This document shows positions 28,564-37,146 of a stretch of DNA of 64,000 bases, one piece after another. This DNA is from Rhizobium sp. BK251 (GTDB lineage: Bacteria; Pseudomonadota; Alphaproteobacteria; Rhizobiales; Rhizobiaceae). How positions within the stretch are numbered: position 1 is the first letter of the stretch; each line of letters opens with the position of its first letter. The DNA is taken from positions 310,001-374,000 of the forward strand of contig NZ_SLUQ01000007.1 of the NCBI RefSeq assembly GCF_004345245.1, in the 5' to 3' direction. The notes under the pieces were generated by a model, which was not told where the DNA came from, made no database searches, and saw only the letters and a list, made by a program, of their open reading frames with translations. The position numbers and the translations under genes were made by a program.

Positions 28564-31220
28564 TCTGAACTCTTCTTCGCCTTCGCAGGGGCCTTTGCCT
28601 TCGGCTTTGTCTTGCCAGACGTCTTTGTCGATTTGGCGTCGGCCGCGGCAGTTTTCGATTTTGCGCCGGACTTGCCGCGGGCGGAGCTCTTGGTGGCGCT
28701 GCCCGCTTTGGCCGCGATGAGCGCCAGCGCTTCCTCGACGGTTACCGACTGCGGATCCTTGCCCTTGGGCAATGTGGCGTTGACCTTGCCCCAGTTGACA
28801 TAGGGACCATATTTGCCGTCGCGTACGGTCATCGACCCGCCGTCCGGATGTTCGCCCAGATCCCTGAGTGCGGCCGGAGTTCCGCGGCTTCTGCCGCCGG
28901 AAGCCTTGCTCTGCCTTTCCGCAAGCAGCGTCACGGCGCGGTTCAGGCCGACGGTGAAGACGTCCTCGACGCTCTCGAGATTGGCATAGGTGCCATCGTG
29001 CAGCAGGAACGGACCGTAGCGGCCGATGCCCGACGAGATCATCTTGGCTGTTTCAGGATGCTTGCCGATGTCGCGGGGAAGCGACAGTAGCGCCATCGCC
29101 TTCTCGTAATCGATTTCCTCCGCCCGCCAGCCCTTTGGCAGGGAGGCGCGCTTGGCCTCCTTGCCTTCGCCGCGCTGGACATAGGGGCCAAAGCGACCGT
29201 TGCGCAGCGTCAGATCCTCGCCCGTCACCGGGTCGGTTCCGAGGTTCTTCGGCTCGTTGAGCGCCGCAGCCTCCGCCTCGCCACCGTTTTCGGCCGAAAG
29301 CTGACGGGTGTAGTTGCACTCGGGATAGTTCGAGCAGCCGACGAAAGCTCCGTACCTGCCGAGCTTCAACGAGAGATGGCCGGTGCCGCACACCTGGCAT
29401 ATTCGCGGGTCGCCACCATCCTCCCGCTTCGGGAAGACAAGGGGGGCCAATGCCTCGTTCAGCGCGTCGAGAACGTTGGTGACACGAAGTTCCTTGGTAT
29501 CCTCGATCTGCGCGAAAAAGGCCGTCCAGAATTCACGCAGTACGTCCTTCCAGTTCAGCTCGCCGGCGGAGATGCGGTCGAGCTTCTCTTCCAGATCGGC
29601 GGTGAAGTCATACTCGACGTACTTCGTGAAGAAGCTCTCGAGGAAGGCGGTCACGAGCCGGCCCTTGGGCTCGGGGATGAGCTTGCGCTTGTCGATCGTC
29701 ACATATTCGCGGTCGCGCAGCGTCGCGAGCGTCGCGGCATAGGTGGATGGCCGGCCGATACCGAGCTCTTCCATCTTCTTGATCAGCGAGGCTTCCGAAT
29801 AGCGCGGCGGCGGTTCGGTGAAGTGCTGCGTCGCGTTGATCTTCTGCTTCGCGAGGTTTTCGCGCGCGTTGATTTCGGGAAGGCGGCCATCCTCGTCATC
29901 ATCGTCGCTCTGCTCGCCGTCTTCCTTCTGGTCCGTATAGGCGGCGATGAAGCCGTCGAAACGGATCACGGAGCCTACGGCCCGCAGCCCTGCCTTCTGC
30001 CCGCCGTCGTCGGCGAGGATCTCGACCGTCGTGCGCTCGATCTCGGCGGATGCCATCTGGCTGGCAATTCCGCGCTTCCAGATCAGCTCATAGAGGCGTA
30101 GCTGGTCGTTATCGAGGAATTTGCGTACCTGGTCGGGGACACGATTGAAGTCGGTAGGACGGATCGCCTCGTGGGCCTCCTGGGCGTTCTTCGCCTTGGT
30201 GGAATAGAAGCGTGCCTTCTCGGGCAGGTAGCGGGCGCCGAACTGTTCGCCGATAGCGAGGCGCGCGGCATCGATCGCTTCCGGTGCCATCTGGACGCCG
30301 TCCGTACGCATATAGGTGATGAGGCCGACCGTTTCTCCGCCGATATCGACGCCCTCGTAAAGCCTCTGTGCGATCTGCATGGTTCTCGAGGCTGAGAAGC
30401 CGAGCTTCGAGGAGGCGGCCTGCTGCAGCGTCGAAGTCGTGAAGGGCGGTCCGGGATTGCGCTTGACCGGCTTGGCTTCGACCGAGTCCACGACATAGCT
30501 TGCGCCTTCGAGAAGCGCCTTGAGCCTGCCTGCCTCGTCGCCGTTTCCAACCGAGCGCGGCTGCAGCCGCTTGCCGTTCGCAGAAACCAGCTTTGCCTCG
30601 AACTCGTCGCCGCGCGGCGTCTTCAGGAGCGCCGAGAGATTCCAGTATTCCTCGGTGACGAAGCGCTCGATTTCGGTCTCGCGGTCGCAGACGAGCCGCA
30701 GGGCCACCGACTGCACGCGCCCAGCGGAACGGGCGCCCGGCAGTTTGCGCCACAGCACCGGCGAGAGGTTGAAACCGACAAGATAGTCGAGCGCACGGCG
30801 GGCGAGGTAGGCGTCGACCAGCGGCACGTCGATATCACGCGGATCGGCCATGGCGTCGAGCACGGCCTTCTTGGTGATCGCGTTGAAGACAACCCGCTTT
30901 ACCGTCTTGCCGCCCAGTACACGCTTCTTGTTGAGCATGTCGAGCACGTGCCAGGAAATGGCCTCGCCTTCGCGATCCGGGTCGGTTGCGAGAAACAGGC
31001 CGTCGGAGGACTTCACCGCGTCGGCAATGTCCTTCATGCGCTTTGAGGAGGCGCCATCCACCTCCCACAGCATCTCGAAGTCCTGATCGGGAAGCACCGA
31101 GCCATCCTTGGCGGGCAAATCGCGCACATGGCCAAACGACGCGAGCACCTTGTACCCGGGCCCCAGATACTTGTTGATCGTCTTAGCCTTGGCAGGCGAT
31201 TCCACCACTACAACATTCAT
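28560..31220 (-). CDS. topA: DNA topoisomerase I
   Basis: An 886-residue type IA topoisomerase that relaxes negative supercoils. The TOPRIM domain starts at VVVVESPAKAKTINKYLG and has LATDPDREGEAISWH. The active-site Tyr is in GLITYMRTDG. C-terminal zinc-finger-like CQVCGTGHLSLKLGRYGAF and several topoisomerase C-repeats (GRFGPYVQRG, GRYGPFLL, GKYGPYVNWG) follow, and the last 45 residues are Lys/Ala-rich, as in other rhizobial TopA. rnr overlaps its 3' end by 4 bases. Confidence 0.97.
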   Translation of the reverse strand: MNVVVVESPAKAKTINKYLGPGYKVLASFGHVRDLPAKDGSVLPDQDFEMLWEVDGASSKRMKDIADAVKSSDGLFLATDPDREGEAISWHVLDMLNKKRVLGGKTVKRVVFNAITKKAVLDAMADPRDIDVPLVDAYLARRALDYLVGFNLSPVLWRKLPGARSAGRVQSVALRLVCDRETEIERFVTEEYWNLSALLKTPRGDEFEAKLVSANGKRLQPRSVGNGDEAGRLKALLEGASYVVDSVEAKPVKRNPGPPFTTSTLQQAASSKLGFSASRTMQIAQRLYEGVDIGGETVGLITYMRTDGVQMAPEAIDAARLAIGEQFGARYLPEKARFYSTKAKNAQEAHEAIRPTDFNRVPDQVRKFLDNDQLRLYELIWKRGIASQMASAEIERTTVEILADDGGQKAGLRAVGSVIRFDGFIAAYTDQKEDGEQSDDDDEDGRLPEINARENLAKQKINATQHFTEPPPRYSEASLIKKMEELGIGRPSTYAATLATLRDREYVTIDKRKLIPEPKGRLVTAFLESFFTKYVEYDFTADLEEKLDRISAGELNWKDVLREFWTAFFAQIEDTKELRVTNVLDALNEALAPLVFPKREDGGDPRICQVCGTGHLSLKLGRYGAFVGCSNYPECNYTRQLSAENGGEAEAAALNEPKNLGTDPVTGEDLTLRNGRFGPYVQRGEGKEAKRASLPKGWRAEEIDYEKAMALLSLPRDIGKHPETAKMISSGIGRYGPFLLHDGTYANLESVEDVFTVGLNRAVTLLAERQSKASGGRSRGTPAALRDLGEHPDGGSMTVRDGKYGPYVNWGKVNATLPKGKDPQSVTVEEALALIAAKAGSATKSSARGKSGAKSKTAAADAKSTKTSGKTKPKAKAPAKAKKSSE

Positions 31221-31476
31221 AATGATTCTCTAAGCAAGGGTCGCGCCGGAGTGACAGGCGAGGTTTTCCCGGAACTCGCTCGGTCCCGGCCCTCCGACAT
31301 GGACAGTGAAATCGCTGCGGTCAAGGGGTCGACCATATTTTTGCACTCTGCAACGTGATGCAACCAATGAGGGATTGTATACGTATTGCAATTTAAGATA
31401 TTTGCGTTATCGTTCTCAGGGTGCAGAGAGGAAGTCTCCGGGAGAGCTTCCGGCCGCGATTCGACAGGGACGTCAC

Positions 31477-31689
31477 ATGGTGCCCAAGGTTGCAGAAACA
31501 GACGATGCGGATTCCGAGATGAAAGAGAGTATCGCCTACGTCCGGCAGATGCTGGGCGAACTGCGGCATGTCGCCAGGCGCCAGAAGGCAGACCTCCTCT
31601 GCTACCTGATCGAGATGGCCTATGTCGAGGCGGGCGATATCCAATCGGGTCAAAAGGCAATATCAATCAACCATAGCAAGCGAAACTAG
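31477..31689 (+). CDS. Conserved small hypothetical protein
   Basis: 70 residues from ATG 31477, starting MVPKVAETDD; SD-like GGGACG upstream. It is acidic at the N-terminus and then helical (ESIAYVRQMLGELRHVARRQ, LLCYLIEMAYVEAGDI). The frame continues upstream without good start context. Its 3' end overlaps the 3' end of dprA by 27 bases, tail to tail. I recall a similar small gene between topA and dprA in rhizobia but cannot name a function. Confidence 0.6.
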   Translation: MVPKVAETDDADSEMKESIAYVRQMLGELRHVARRQKADLLCYLIEMAYVEAGDIQSGQKAISINHSKRN

Positions 31690-32832
31690 TCCACCGGGGT
31701 GACGGTGCAGGCGGCCGGCGATGTCCAGTTCCAGGAGAACGAGATAGACAACCGGGGCAGGCAGGCCCGTGTGACGGATGATGTCGTCGATCTCGACCGC
31801 GGTGGGGCCGAGTGCGCCGGCGATCGTAGCGCGGTCTGAATCATCCGGTGGCACAAGGCTGGCCCTTCCATCCTCGTCGTCGCTCTCCTGCGCGATCGGT
31901 GCGGAGAAGAGGTCGAGTTGGGAAAGGGGCGACAGCGCCTCGGCAATATCCTGTGGGCTGGTGACGATCGTTGCGCCGTCCCTGATCAGGCCGTTGGTGC
32001 CCTGACAACGCGGATCGAGCGGCGAGCCCGGCACCGCAAAGACAAGCCTTCCGAATTCACCCGCAAGTCGGGCGGTGATGAGCGAACCGGACCTTGTTGC
32101 CGCTTCCACGACCACGACGCCGAGGGCCATGCCGGCAATGAGGCGGTTTCGCCGCGGAAAGTCGCGGGCGCGCGGTTCCCAGCCGAATGGCATCTCGCTG
32201 ACGGCAAGGCCGTTGCCGTTCCATATTTCGGAAAGCAGTCCGAGGTTTTCGGGAGGGTAGGGCTGATCGAGCCCGCCTGCCATCGCCGCGACCGTGCCGG
32301 TGTCGAGGCTTGCGCGATGGGCTGCCGTATCGATGCCGCGGGCAAGGCCGGAGACGATGGTATAGCCGGCCCTGCCGCAGTCCCGCGCGATCATGGCCGC
32401 GAACTTGCAGCCGCTGATCGAGGCGTTGCGGGAGCCGACGATGCCGACGCCGGGACGGGCCGCCGCGGATAGATCGCCCTTGGCGGCAAGGAGCGGCGGC
32501 GCGCCGTCGATCTGTCTAAGGGCCGAAGGATAGCCGGGCTCTCCGATACCAACGAAGCGGGCGCCAAACCGCTCGGCTGCTTCCAGTTCTCGGACTGCGT
32601 CGGATTCGGTCGCGATGCGGATTGCGCGGGCTGAGCCGCCGCGGCGGGAAAGCTCGGGCAGCATCTCAAGCGCGGTTTCGGCCGTGCCGCAGTGATTGAT
32701 GAGCTCGCGAAAGGTGGCTGGGCCGACATTGTCGGAGCGGATCAGGCGCAGCCAGGCGATCCTCTGTCTTTCGGTCAGGGTTTCGTAAATGGCGGCATAC
32801 GAAAATGAACGCCAAGCGCCTCTATAAAGCAT
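31663..32832 (-). CDS. dprA: DprA/Smf family DNA-processing protein with element-derived N-terminus
   Basis: DprA loads RecA on incoming single-stranded DNA. The Rossmann-type core is intact: GIVGSRNASISG, IVSGLARGIDTAAHRA, PRRNRLIAGM, EAATRSGSLITA and VFAVPGSP, with a C-terminal winged-helix (DJR-like). The normal start has been cut off: bases from the 17-bp att core (32762-32778, encoding LTERQR) rightward are element DNA. The ATG at 32832 gives 18 foreign residues (MLYRGAWRSFSYAAIYET) before LTERQR; TTG 32883 is also possible. No clear SD is seen. Core and host frame are in register, so a working hybrid protein is possible. The original 12 codons lie at 46102-46137. Confidence 0.9.
   Translation of the reverse strand: MLYRGAWRSFSYAAIYETLTERQRIAWLRLIRSDNVGPATFRELINHCGTAETALEMLPELSRRGGSARAIRIATESDAVRELEAAERFGARFVGIGEPGYPSALRQIDGAPPLLAAKGDLSAAARPGVGIVGSRNASISGCKFAAMIARDCGRAGYTIVSGLARGIDTAAHRASLDTGTVAAMAGGLDQPYPPENLGLLSEIWNGNGLAVSEMPFGWEPRARDFPRRNRLIAGMALGVVVVEAATRSGSLITARLAGEFGRLVFAVPGSPLDPRCQGTNGLIRDGATIVTSPQDIAEALSPLSQLDLFSAPIAQESDDEDGRASLVPPDDSDRATIAGALGPTAVEIDDIIRHTGLPAPVVYLVLLELDIAGRLHRHPGGLVSLAMVD
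32762..32778. repeat. attL core (17 bp) inside dprA
   Basis: CTCTGTCTTTCGGTCAG is identical to the copy at 46085-46101. Bases on the left side are dprA host sequence; bases to the right belong to the element. On the minus strand it encodes LTERQR of DprA. The repeat is exact for 17 bases and differs on both sides. Confidence 0.92.
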
Positions 32833-32841
32833 TGAATACAC

Positions 32842-32922
32842 TGAAATAAACTGTGCATTTCCGTTTATTGACGTTCGCCCCAAACCGCTGTTAAATGTTT
32901 ACCCACAGCCCCTCGTGGGTAA
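32842..32922. promoter_or_regulatory. Probable integrase arm-type sites, left end
   Basis: TGAAATAAA (32842-32850) and TACCCAC (32900-32906), with its inverted copy GTGGGTA (32915-32921), lie between attL and the integrase start. The same words occur beside attR (TACCCAC at 45999 and 46011, TGAAATAAA at 46054). The inverted pair TTACCCAC/GTGGGTAA (32899-32922) could also act as an int operator. Confidence 0.55.
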
Positions 32923-32941
32923 CAACTATCGGAGAACGGCG

Positions 32942-34270
32942 ATGCCCAAGAGCCAACAAAGCCAATTCACGGATGTATTCATTCAAAGGCTGAAAGGGGG
33001 GCGAATTCCTGAGAATTGCAGCTTTAGCGTCACTGATGAGGTGACGGCAGATCGCTATACGGTCTGGGAGGGCAAGGGATTTGGTGTCCGAGTTGGGAAG
33101 ACCGGCAAGCGGTCGTTTGTTGGCGTTTATCGTTTCGGTGGGAAGGTGCGGAAGATCACTTACGGCTCATACCCTGAGATGAGCCTCAGTGAAGCCAGAC
33201 AGGCCCATGCTACCGCAGTGAATGACCGTAAGAGCAATAAGATCGATCCTGGCGCAATGGTGGTGGCGGCTCGCAAGGCTGAACGAGAGGCCGAGACGAT
33301 AGATGATCTATGCGACGAATATCTGCGTCGTATCAAGAAGCGCAGTATTGATCAGGATCGCCGGAACTTCGATGTCACAATCAGGCCCGCTTGGGGCAAG
33401 CGGAAGGCGAAGGACATCACCACGCGAGACATTGCGATACTGCTGGATAGGATTGAGGATAGAGGCAGCCCAGTTATGCGGAACCGAATAGCCTCGCTGC
33501 TGTCCCGGCTTTTCAAGTTCGCTATCAGCAAGGGCTATATTGCGCCTCCGGGTCCCTATCTCAATATCGAAAGGCTGAAGGAAGAAAGCCGCGAGCGGAC
33601 GCTAACCCCCGACGAAATCCGCTCACTCTGGACCGCCTTGGATACCCCAGACTTGAACATGGACCGAGCTACGGTGCTCGCTATCAAGTTCTGCCTTGTC
33701 ACCGGTCAAAGACGAGGGGAGGTTGCAGGGACACCTTGGGCGGAGATTGATATGGAGAATGCCCTGTGGAACCTGCCGAAGGAGCGGACTAAGAACGGCA
33801 AGCCCAATGTCATTCCATTGCCTGCGCTTGCGATGGATGTCCTGCGAGAGGCGGAAACCCTGCGTGTCCGCAAAATGCCCCTCCGTCCTGACCGCAAGGA
33901 CGGTCGGCCTTACGATCCAACTCCATCCGCCTACTTGTTCCCGTCTCCTCAGAACGGAAAGCCCATTGGGGCACCGGCACTAACCACAGGCTGGAACCGT
34001 TGCAGGGATTTGCTTGGGGTAGGGGATGCTACAATCCATGACCTGCGTCGGACATTCGCCACTACGCATGGTGAGCTAGGCACTCCGCTGGAAATTCTCC
34101 AAGCGCTAGTGAACCACACTCCGCCAGACGTGACGCGACGAGTCTATAACAAGGCGATTAACTTGGAGCCTCGGCGAATTGCGATGAATGCTTACTGCAC
34201 TTGGCTAACGCAAATCCTGACAGGCGAGGGCGCTGACAACGTAGTGGCTTTGCACGGCAGGGTGTTGTGA
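32942..34270 (+). CDS. int: P4-type tyrosine recombinase (integrase)
   Basis: 442 residues from ATG 32942 (SD CGGAGA); GTG 32915 is an in-frame alternative. An N-terminal DUF4102-like arm-binding domain (YTVWEGKGFGVRVGKTGKRSF) is followed by a core-binding SAM-like domain (about 110-200) and a catalytic domain with the first Arg in TGQRRGEVAG, HDLRRTF (His-x-x-Arg) and the late NHTPPDVTRRVYN containing the His and the nucleophilic Tyr. It sits 160 bases from attL and should catalyse integration into dprA and excision. Confidence 0.94.
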   Translation: MPKSQQSQFTDVFIQRLKGGRIPENCSFSVTDEVTADRYTVWEGKGFGVRVGKTGKRSFVGVYRFGGKVRKITYGSYPEMSLSEARQAHATAVNDRKSNKIDPGAMVVAARKAEREAETIDDLCDEYLRRIKKRSIDQDRRNFDVTIRPAWGKRKAKDITTRDIAILLDRIEDRGSPVMRNRIASLLSRLFKFAISKGYIAPPGPYLNIERLKEESRERTLTPDEIRSLWTALDTPDLNMDRATVLAIKFCLVTGQRRGEVAGTPWAEIDMENALWNLPKERTKNGKPNVIPLPALAMDVLREAETLRVRKMPLRPDRKDGRPYDPTPSAYLFPSPQNGKPIGAPALTTGWNRCRDLLGVGDATIHDLRRTFATTHGELGTPLEILQALVNHTPPDVTRRVYNKAINLEPRRIAMNAYCTWLTQILTGEGADNVVALHGRVL

Positions 34271-34274
34271 GAAA

Positions 34275-34742
34275 TCATGCTGTATAAAAATAGTGAGCAC
34301 CAACTGCAATAAAGGCGAAGAAACTAAGGCTCCACAAGAAATTCAAACGTATCTTTGACAGGACTAGATGGTTTCTTTCACTCTCAATCCTTCCTAATTC
34401 TCTGATGTCGCTGATGCTCATGTTTTGATACTTTGTGCGGGGAGCTGATGGATTCATCTCGTCGTCTAGTGCATCTCGGAATTTACCGGCAATTTTTGAG
34501 TGAAATCGATTTCTTTCGTAGTGCTTCAGCGAAAGAAGAAATCCAAGCACTCCAACACCGACCAGTACTCCAGCTAGAACCGTTGGATGGATAATCGACT
34601 GATTGCTCCCGTAAAGAACTGAAACTACAGCAGCACCAAAGACGAAAATCATGCTTGTCGCCTCTGATCGTTGTTCCTCATGTTGCCTCGCCTGAGTAAC
34701 GTGCTCCTGATACATGGCGAGAAGGAAATCTTTCCTGTCCAT
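34275..34742 (-). CDS. Small membrane protein next to the integrase
   Basis: 155 residues from ATG 34742 (AAGG SD 8 bases away; ATG 34748 is also in frame). After a helical, charged N-terminus (YQEHVTQARQHEEQRSEATS) come two adjacent membrane helices (about residues 32-47 and 55-73), a soluble middle segment of about 55 residues and a C-terminal helix (LNFLWSLSFFAFIAVGAHYF). The gene faces the integrase tail to tail, 4 bases apart, in the cargo position of many integrative elements. It resembles in layout SLATT-like membrane effectors, but no motif proves this; function unknown. Confidence 0.7.
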   Translation of the reverse strand: MDRKDFLLAMYQEHVTQARQHEEQRSEATSMIFVFGAAVVSVLYGSNQSIIHPTVLAGVLVGVGVLGFLLSLKHYERNRFHSKIAGKFRDALDDEMNPSAPRTKYQNMSISDIRELGRIESERNHLVLSKIRLNFLWSLSFFAFIAVGAHYFYTA

Positions 34743-34984
34743 TTGCATCACCTTCAAGACTACAACATTGGTAATTACTTATATTACGATCTAGTAGAGA
34801 TTGTAAGAGAACTATACGGCAACCAAGGAGCTTCGCGACGCTAGGGCGGTATCCGTAATATTGCGGGGTTTAGTCCGGGCACGTGCTCAGTGTGAGAGGC
34901 TATAGGTGCAATTACCGGGCACTGAGTGCACCCACCCCCCCCCCGGAGGGGTCTGAGCGAAATTCACAGCCCTCCATGGTGGTG

Positions 34985-35042
34985 CCACTGGGATGCTCCC
35001 AATTGCCAGAGGGATGTATACGGGTCGTATAAATCCCAGTGG
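34985..35042. repeat. Nested inverted repeats
   Basis: Outer arms CCACTGGGAT (34985-34994) and ATCCCAGTGG (35033-35042) are perfect over 10 bp with 38 bases between. Inside lies TATACG-GGT-CGTATA, perfect over 6 bp. Such nesting fits a cruciform, operator pair or replication/transfer site; the sequence alone does not decide. Confidence 0.6.
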
Positions 35043-35319
35043 GAAATCGCCTGTTTCTCTACCCAAATCGTCTACCCAAGCGAGAGCGCTTCAGTCGGTC
35101 GTCCGCTATCCGCATGAAAATGTTGGGTTATCTGGTGCAAATCTCCACGTGAACTCCTGACACAGAGTCAAATTTCGCTGGTTTCCCCCCAATTTCTGAG
35201 CCGTGTTTTGTCAGTGAGTAAGTCTCACTGGTATGAATTCCGCTTATGTGGGGTAAAAAAGTGAATTTAGTGAGTAATTCCATTTATTTGTGAGCTATTC
35301 TGCCCGTTCAGGATCGCTT

Positions 35320-35349
35320 ATATTCGGAAATCGAAATGGAAACGAATAT
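35320..35349. promoter_or_regulatory. Inverted repeat in front of the HTH gene
   Basis: ATATTCG (35320-35326) and CGAATAT (35343-35349) are perfect 7-bp arms with 16 bases between, ending 20 bases before the HTH gene start. Likely an operator, perhaps autoregulatory. Confidence 0.45.
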
Positions 35350-35369
35350 CAATAAACGGGATTAAACCA

Positions 35370-35669
35370 ATGAAGATCGAAGATGTAGAAGAGAACCAAT
35401 TTTACACTGTTAAAGAAGCCGCAGATGTTCTGCGTATCGGCAGAACAAAGCTTTTTAAACTTCTTCGATTGAAGTTTGTGAAAGCTTATACTGCTCATGG
35501 CAAGACCTTTATTAAGGGTGGCGACTTGTTGGCCCACCACGCTCAGGAGTTCAAAGAACACGATATCAATCCAGCAAAGACCCGAGCGGCTGTTGCCGCC
35601 AGTGTGGGAAGCAAAAACCATGTGTCGAAGCAGAGAAAGAGAGCTTTGGAACATGAGCAAGCGAAGTGA
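35370..35669 (+). CDS. HTH DNA-binding protein (excisionase/HTH_17-like)
   Basis: 99 residues. Residues 10-60 match the HTH_17/excisionase pattern: FYTVKEAADVLRIGRTKLFK followed by a wing ending GKTFIKGGDLLAH. The C-terminal 35 residues are basic and low-complexity. Such proteins serve as excisionases or early regulators. The downstream 48-codon ORF overlaps its end. Confidence 0.75.
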   Translation: MKIEDVEENQFYTVKEAADVLRIGRTKLFKLLRLKFVKAYTAHGKTFIKGGDLLAHHAQEFKEHDINPAKTRAAVAASVGSKNHVSKQRKRALEHEQAK

Positions 35670-35799
35670 CGAGCATCCTGAGGCATATCCGCCCAAAGCA
35701 AAGCGGGTCAGACTCCCTGCACACCTGAAAGCCCCCAAGCCTCAGCGGAAGCCAAAGCCGATCCCTAAAGCGCCAACTGCAATATCTGATTGGGATTGA
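35653..35799 (+). CDS. Small basic Pro/Lys-rich protein
   Basis: 48 codons from ATG 35653, overlapping the last 17 bases of the HTH gene in another frame. The product starts MSKRSDEHPEAYPPKAK and is rich in Pro and Lys (LKAPKPQRKPKPIPKAP). No family recognised. The overlap suggests coupled translation with the HTH gene; it could still be a chance frame. Confidence 0.4.
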   Translation: MSKRSDEHPEAYPPKAKRVRLPAHLKAPKPQRKPKPIPKAPTAISDWD

Positions 35800-35927
35800 G
35801 CATTCCCCTACGAAATGTAGCCGTAGGGTTATGGGGTGGGATTGGTAATTGGAACTCCCGATCCCACCCCGCTTTTTCGGAGATTACGCCAACCTGAGGC
35901 CGTGCCGACCTCGTTTGCGAGCAAAAA

Positions 35928-37115
35928 ATGAATAACAGAACCACACCGACAGCGCCATTCAACGAGGCCAATCCCGCAATTGGACCTAGCGGTCTAGCAG
36001 ATCGCCCCAAAAACCTAGCGCTTGAGAATTGCGAAAATAACAACAATATCAATGTTCTAGCGGATCTAGCGGTTCCAATGGGGGGGATGGAAAGTATCGA
36101 AAGCATCTTGGATATGATTGCAGAGGCGTTGAAACGCCACCTTGTATTGCCTCCCATGGCAGCAGAGGCGATTGCCCTGTGGGTCAGTTTTACTCACTGC
36201 TTCGATGCATTTGATATTTCACCACGACTGGCATTCCTCAGCCCTGTGGCTGGGTGCGGGAAAACGGAGACGTTTAAAATCATCTCCCACATGGCAAAAA
36301 ATGCCGTCCTGGCAAGCAACATATCCTCAGCGGCGATTTATCGAATTCCAGCAGGGTGCACACTCCTCCTGGATGAGCTTGATACGCAGGTTGATGGCAA
36401 TGAGGCCCTAAGGGGAATTCTAAACTCTGGTCACTCAAGGGAGGGCGCTACCGTTCTACGCACAGCCAAATCAGACGGGAATGAAACCAAGTCCGACTGG
36501 GCGACAAACACGTACTCCACGTGGATGCCCATAGGCATGGCGAAGATTGGCAGATTGCATGACACATGGGCCACTCGGTCAATCATCATCCATATGAAGA
36601 AGAAACGCCCTGATGAGCATCACCCTCATCCTACACGCAAAAACAAAGACGCATTTAAGCTCCTGAACGCAGAGCTTGATAAATGGTCCAAAGAGGCGAT
36701 CAAACTACTCCGTGAAGCCAACCCAAAGATGCCAGAAGGCATCGCAAACCGTACTGCTGATAACTGGCATCCGCTTCTTGCTATTGCTGATCTTGTTGGA
36801 GGTCATTGGCCGGAGACGGCGCGCAAAGCAGCCTTGGCTCTATCCAACAGCACTCGTGATCCGCCCAGAGGCGAGATGCTTCTGACAATCATCAAAGGTG
36901 TTTTTAGGAACCACTCTGCCCTCTGGTCAGATGAGATAATTGAAGGAATTAGGAAGCATGATGATGGTGACTTGTTCGCAGGTGTCACCTCTCGCCAGCT
37001 TGCGAAGCTCCTAGAGCCATTCGATATCAAACCTACTCAGGTCTTCAAGCACGCTACTAACAAGCGTGGTTATAAGAAGGCTGATTTTGAAGATGCGTGG
37101 AAGCGTTACACTTAA
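35928..37115 (+). CDS. DUF3631 domain ATPase, probable replication protein
   Basis: 395 residues. Walker A is SPVAGCGKTETF (about residues 105-116) and Walker B is TLLLDELDT (about 145-153); ALRGILNSGH and the following arginine-containing block are typical of DUF3631, often found in plasmid and phage primase/helicase proteins. In satellite elements such proteins drive replication. Residues about 18-50 (GPSGLADRPKNLAL onward) are encoded by the left CTAGCG array, so the N-terminus may be a by-product of the array; later ATGs at 36081 and 36090 lack good SD sites. A weak GCGAG precedes 35928. Confidence 0.85.
   Translation: MNNRTTPTAPFNEANPAIGPSGLADRPKNLALENCENNNNINVLADLAVPMGGMESIESILDMIAEALKRHLVLPPMAAEAIALWVSFTHCFDAFDISPRLAFLSPVAGCGKTETFKIISHMAKNAVLASNISSAAIYRIPAGCTLLLDELDTQVDGNEALRGILNSGHSREGATVLRTAKSDGNETKSDWATNTYSTWMPIGMAKIGRLHDTWATRSIIIHMKKKRPDEHHPHPTRKNKDAFKLLNAELDKWSKEAIKLLREANPKMPEGIANRTADNWHPLLAIADLVGGHWPETARKAALALSNSTRDPPRGEMLLTIIKGVFRNHSALWSDEIIEGIRKHDDGDLFAGVTSRQLAKLLEPFDIKPTQVFKHATNKRGYKKADFEDAWKRYT
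35986..36071 (+). repeat. Left CTAGCG iteron-like array
   Basis: Five units on the plus strand: CTAGCG at 35986, CTAGCA at 35994, CTAGCG at 36015, 36057 and 36066. Start-to-start spacing is 8, 21, 42 and 9 bases. The 36 bases between units 3 and 4 are AT-rich. It lies inside the 5' part of the DUF3631 ORF. The mirror copy is at 37147-37232. Confidence 0.8.
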
Positions 37116-37146
37116 TTGTAGCGTTTCCCATCCCCTCCCACGCAAC

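Larger units (their letters stand above)
34758..35369. other. AT-rich non-coding region with palindromes
   Basis: About 610 bases without a supportable gene. Contents: a 10-base C run (34935-34944) followed by GGAGGGG; GCACTGAGTGC (34919-34929); nested dyads at 34985-35042; two copies of AGTGAGTAA (near 35212 and 35267); and the dyad before the HTH gene (35320-35349). A frame at 34926-35117 crosses the C run and has no family signature. The region probably holds early promoters and operators of the element. Confidence 0.45.

Noticed and set aside
34926..35117. ORF of 63 codons crossing the C10 tract
   Set aside because: Composition is unlike the neighbouring genes, no SD, and it depends on a homopolymer; treated as non-coding.
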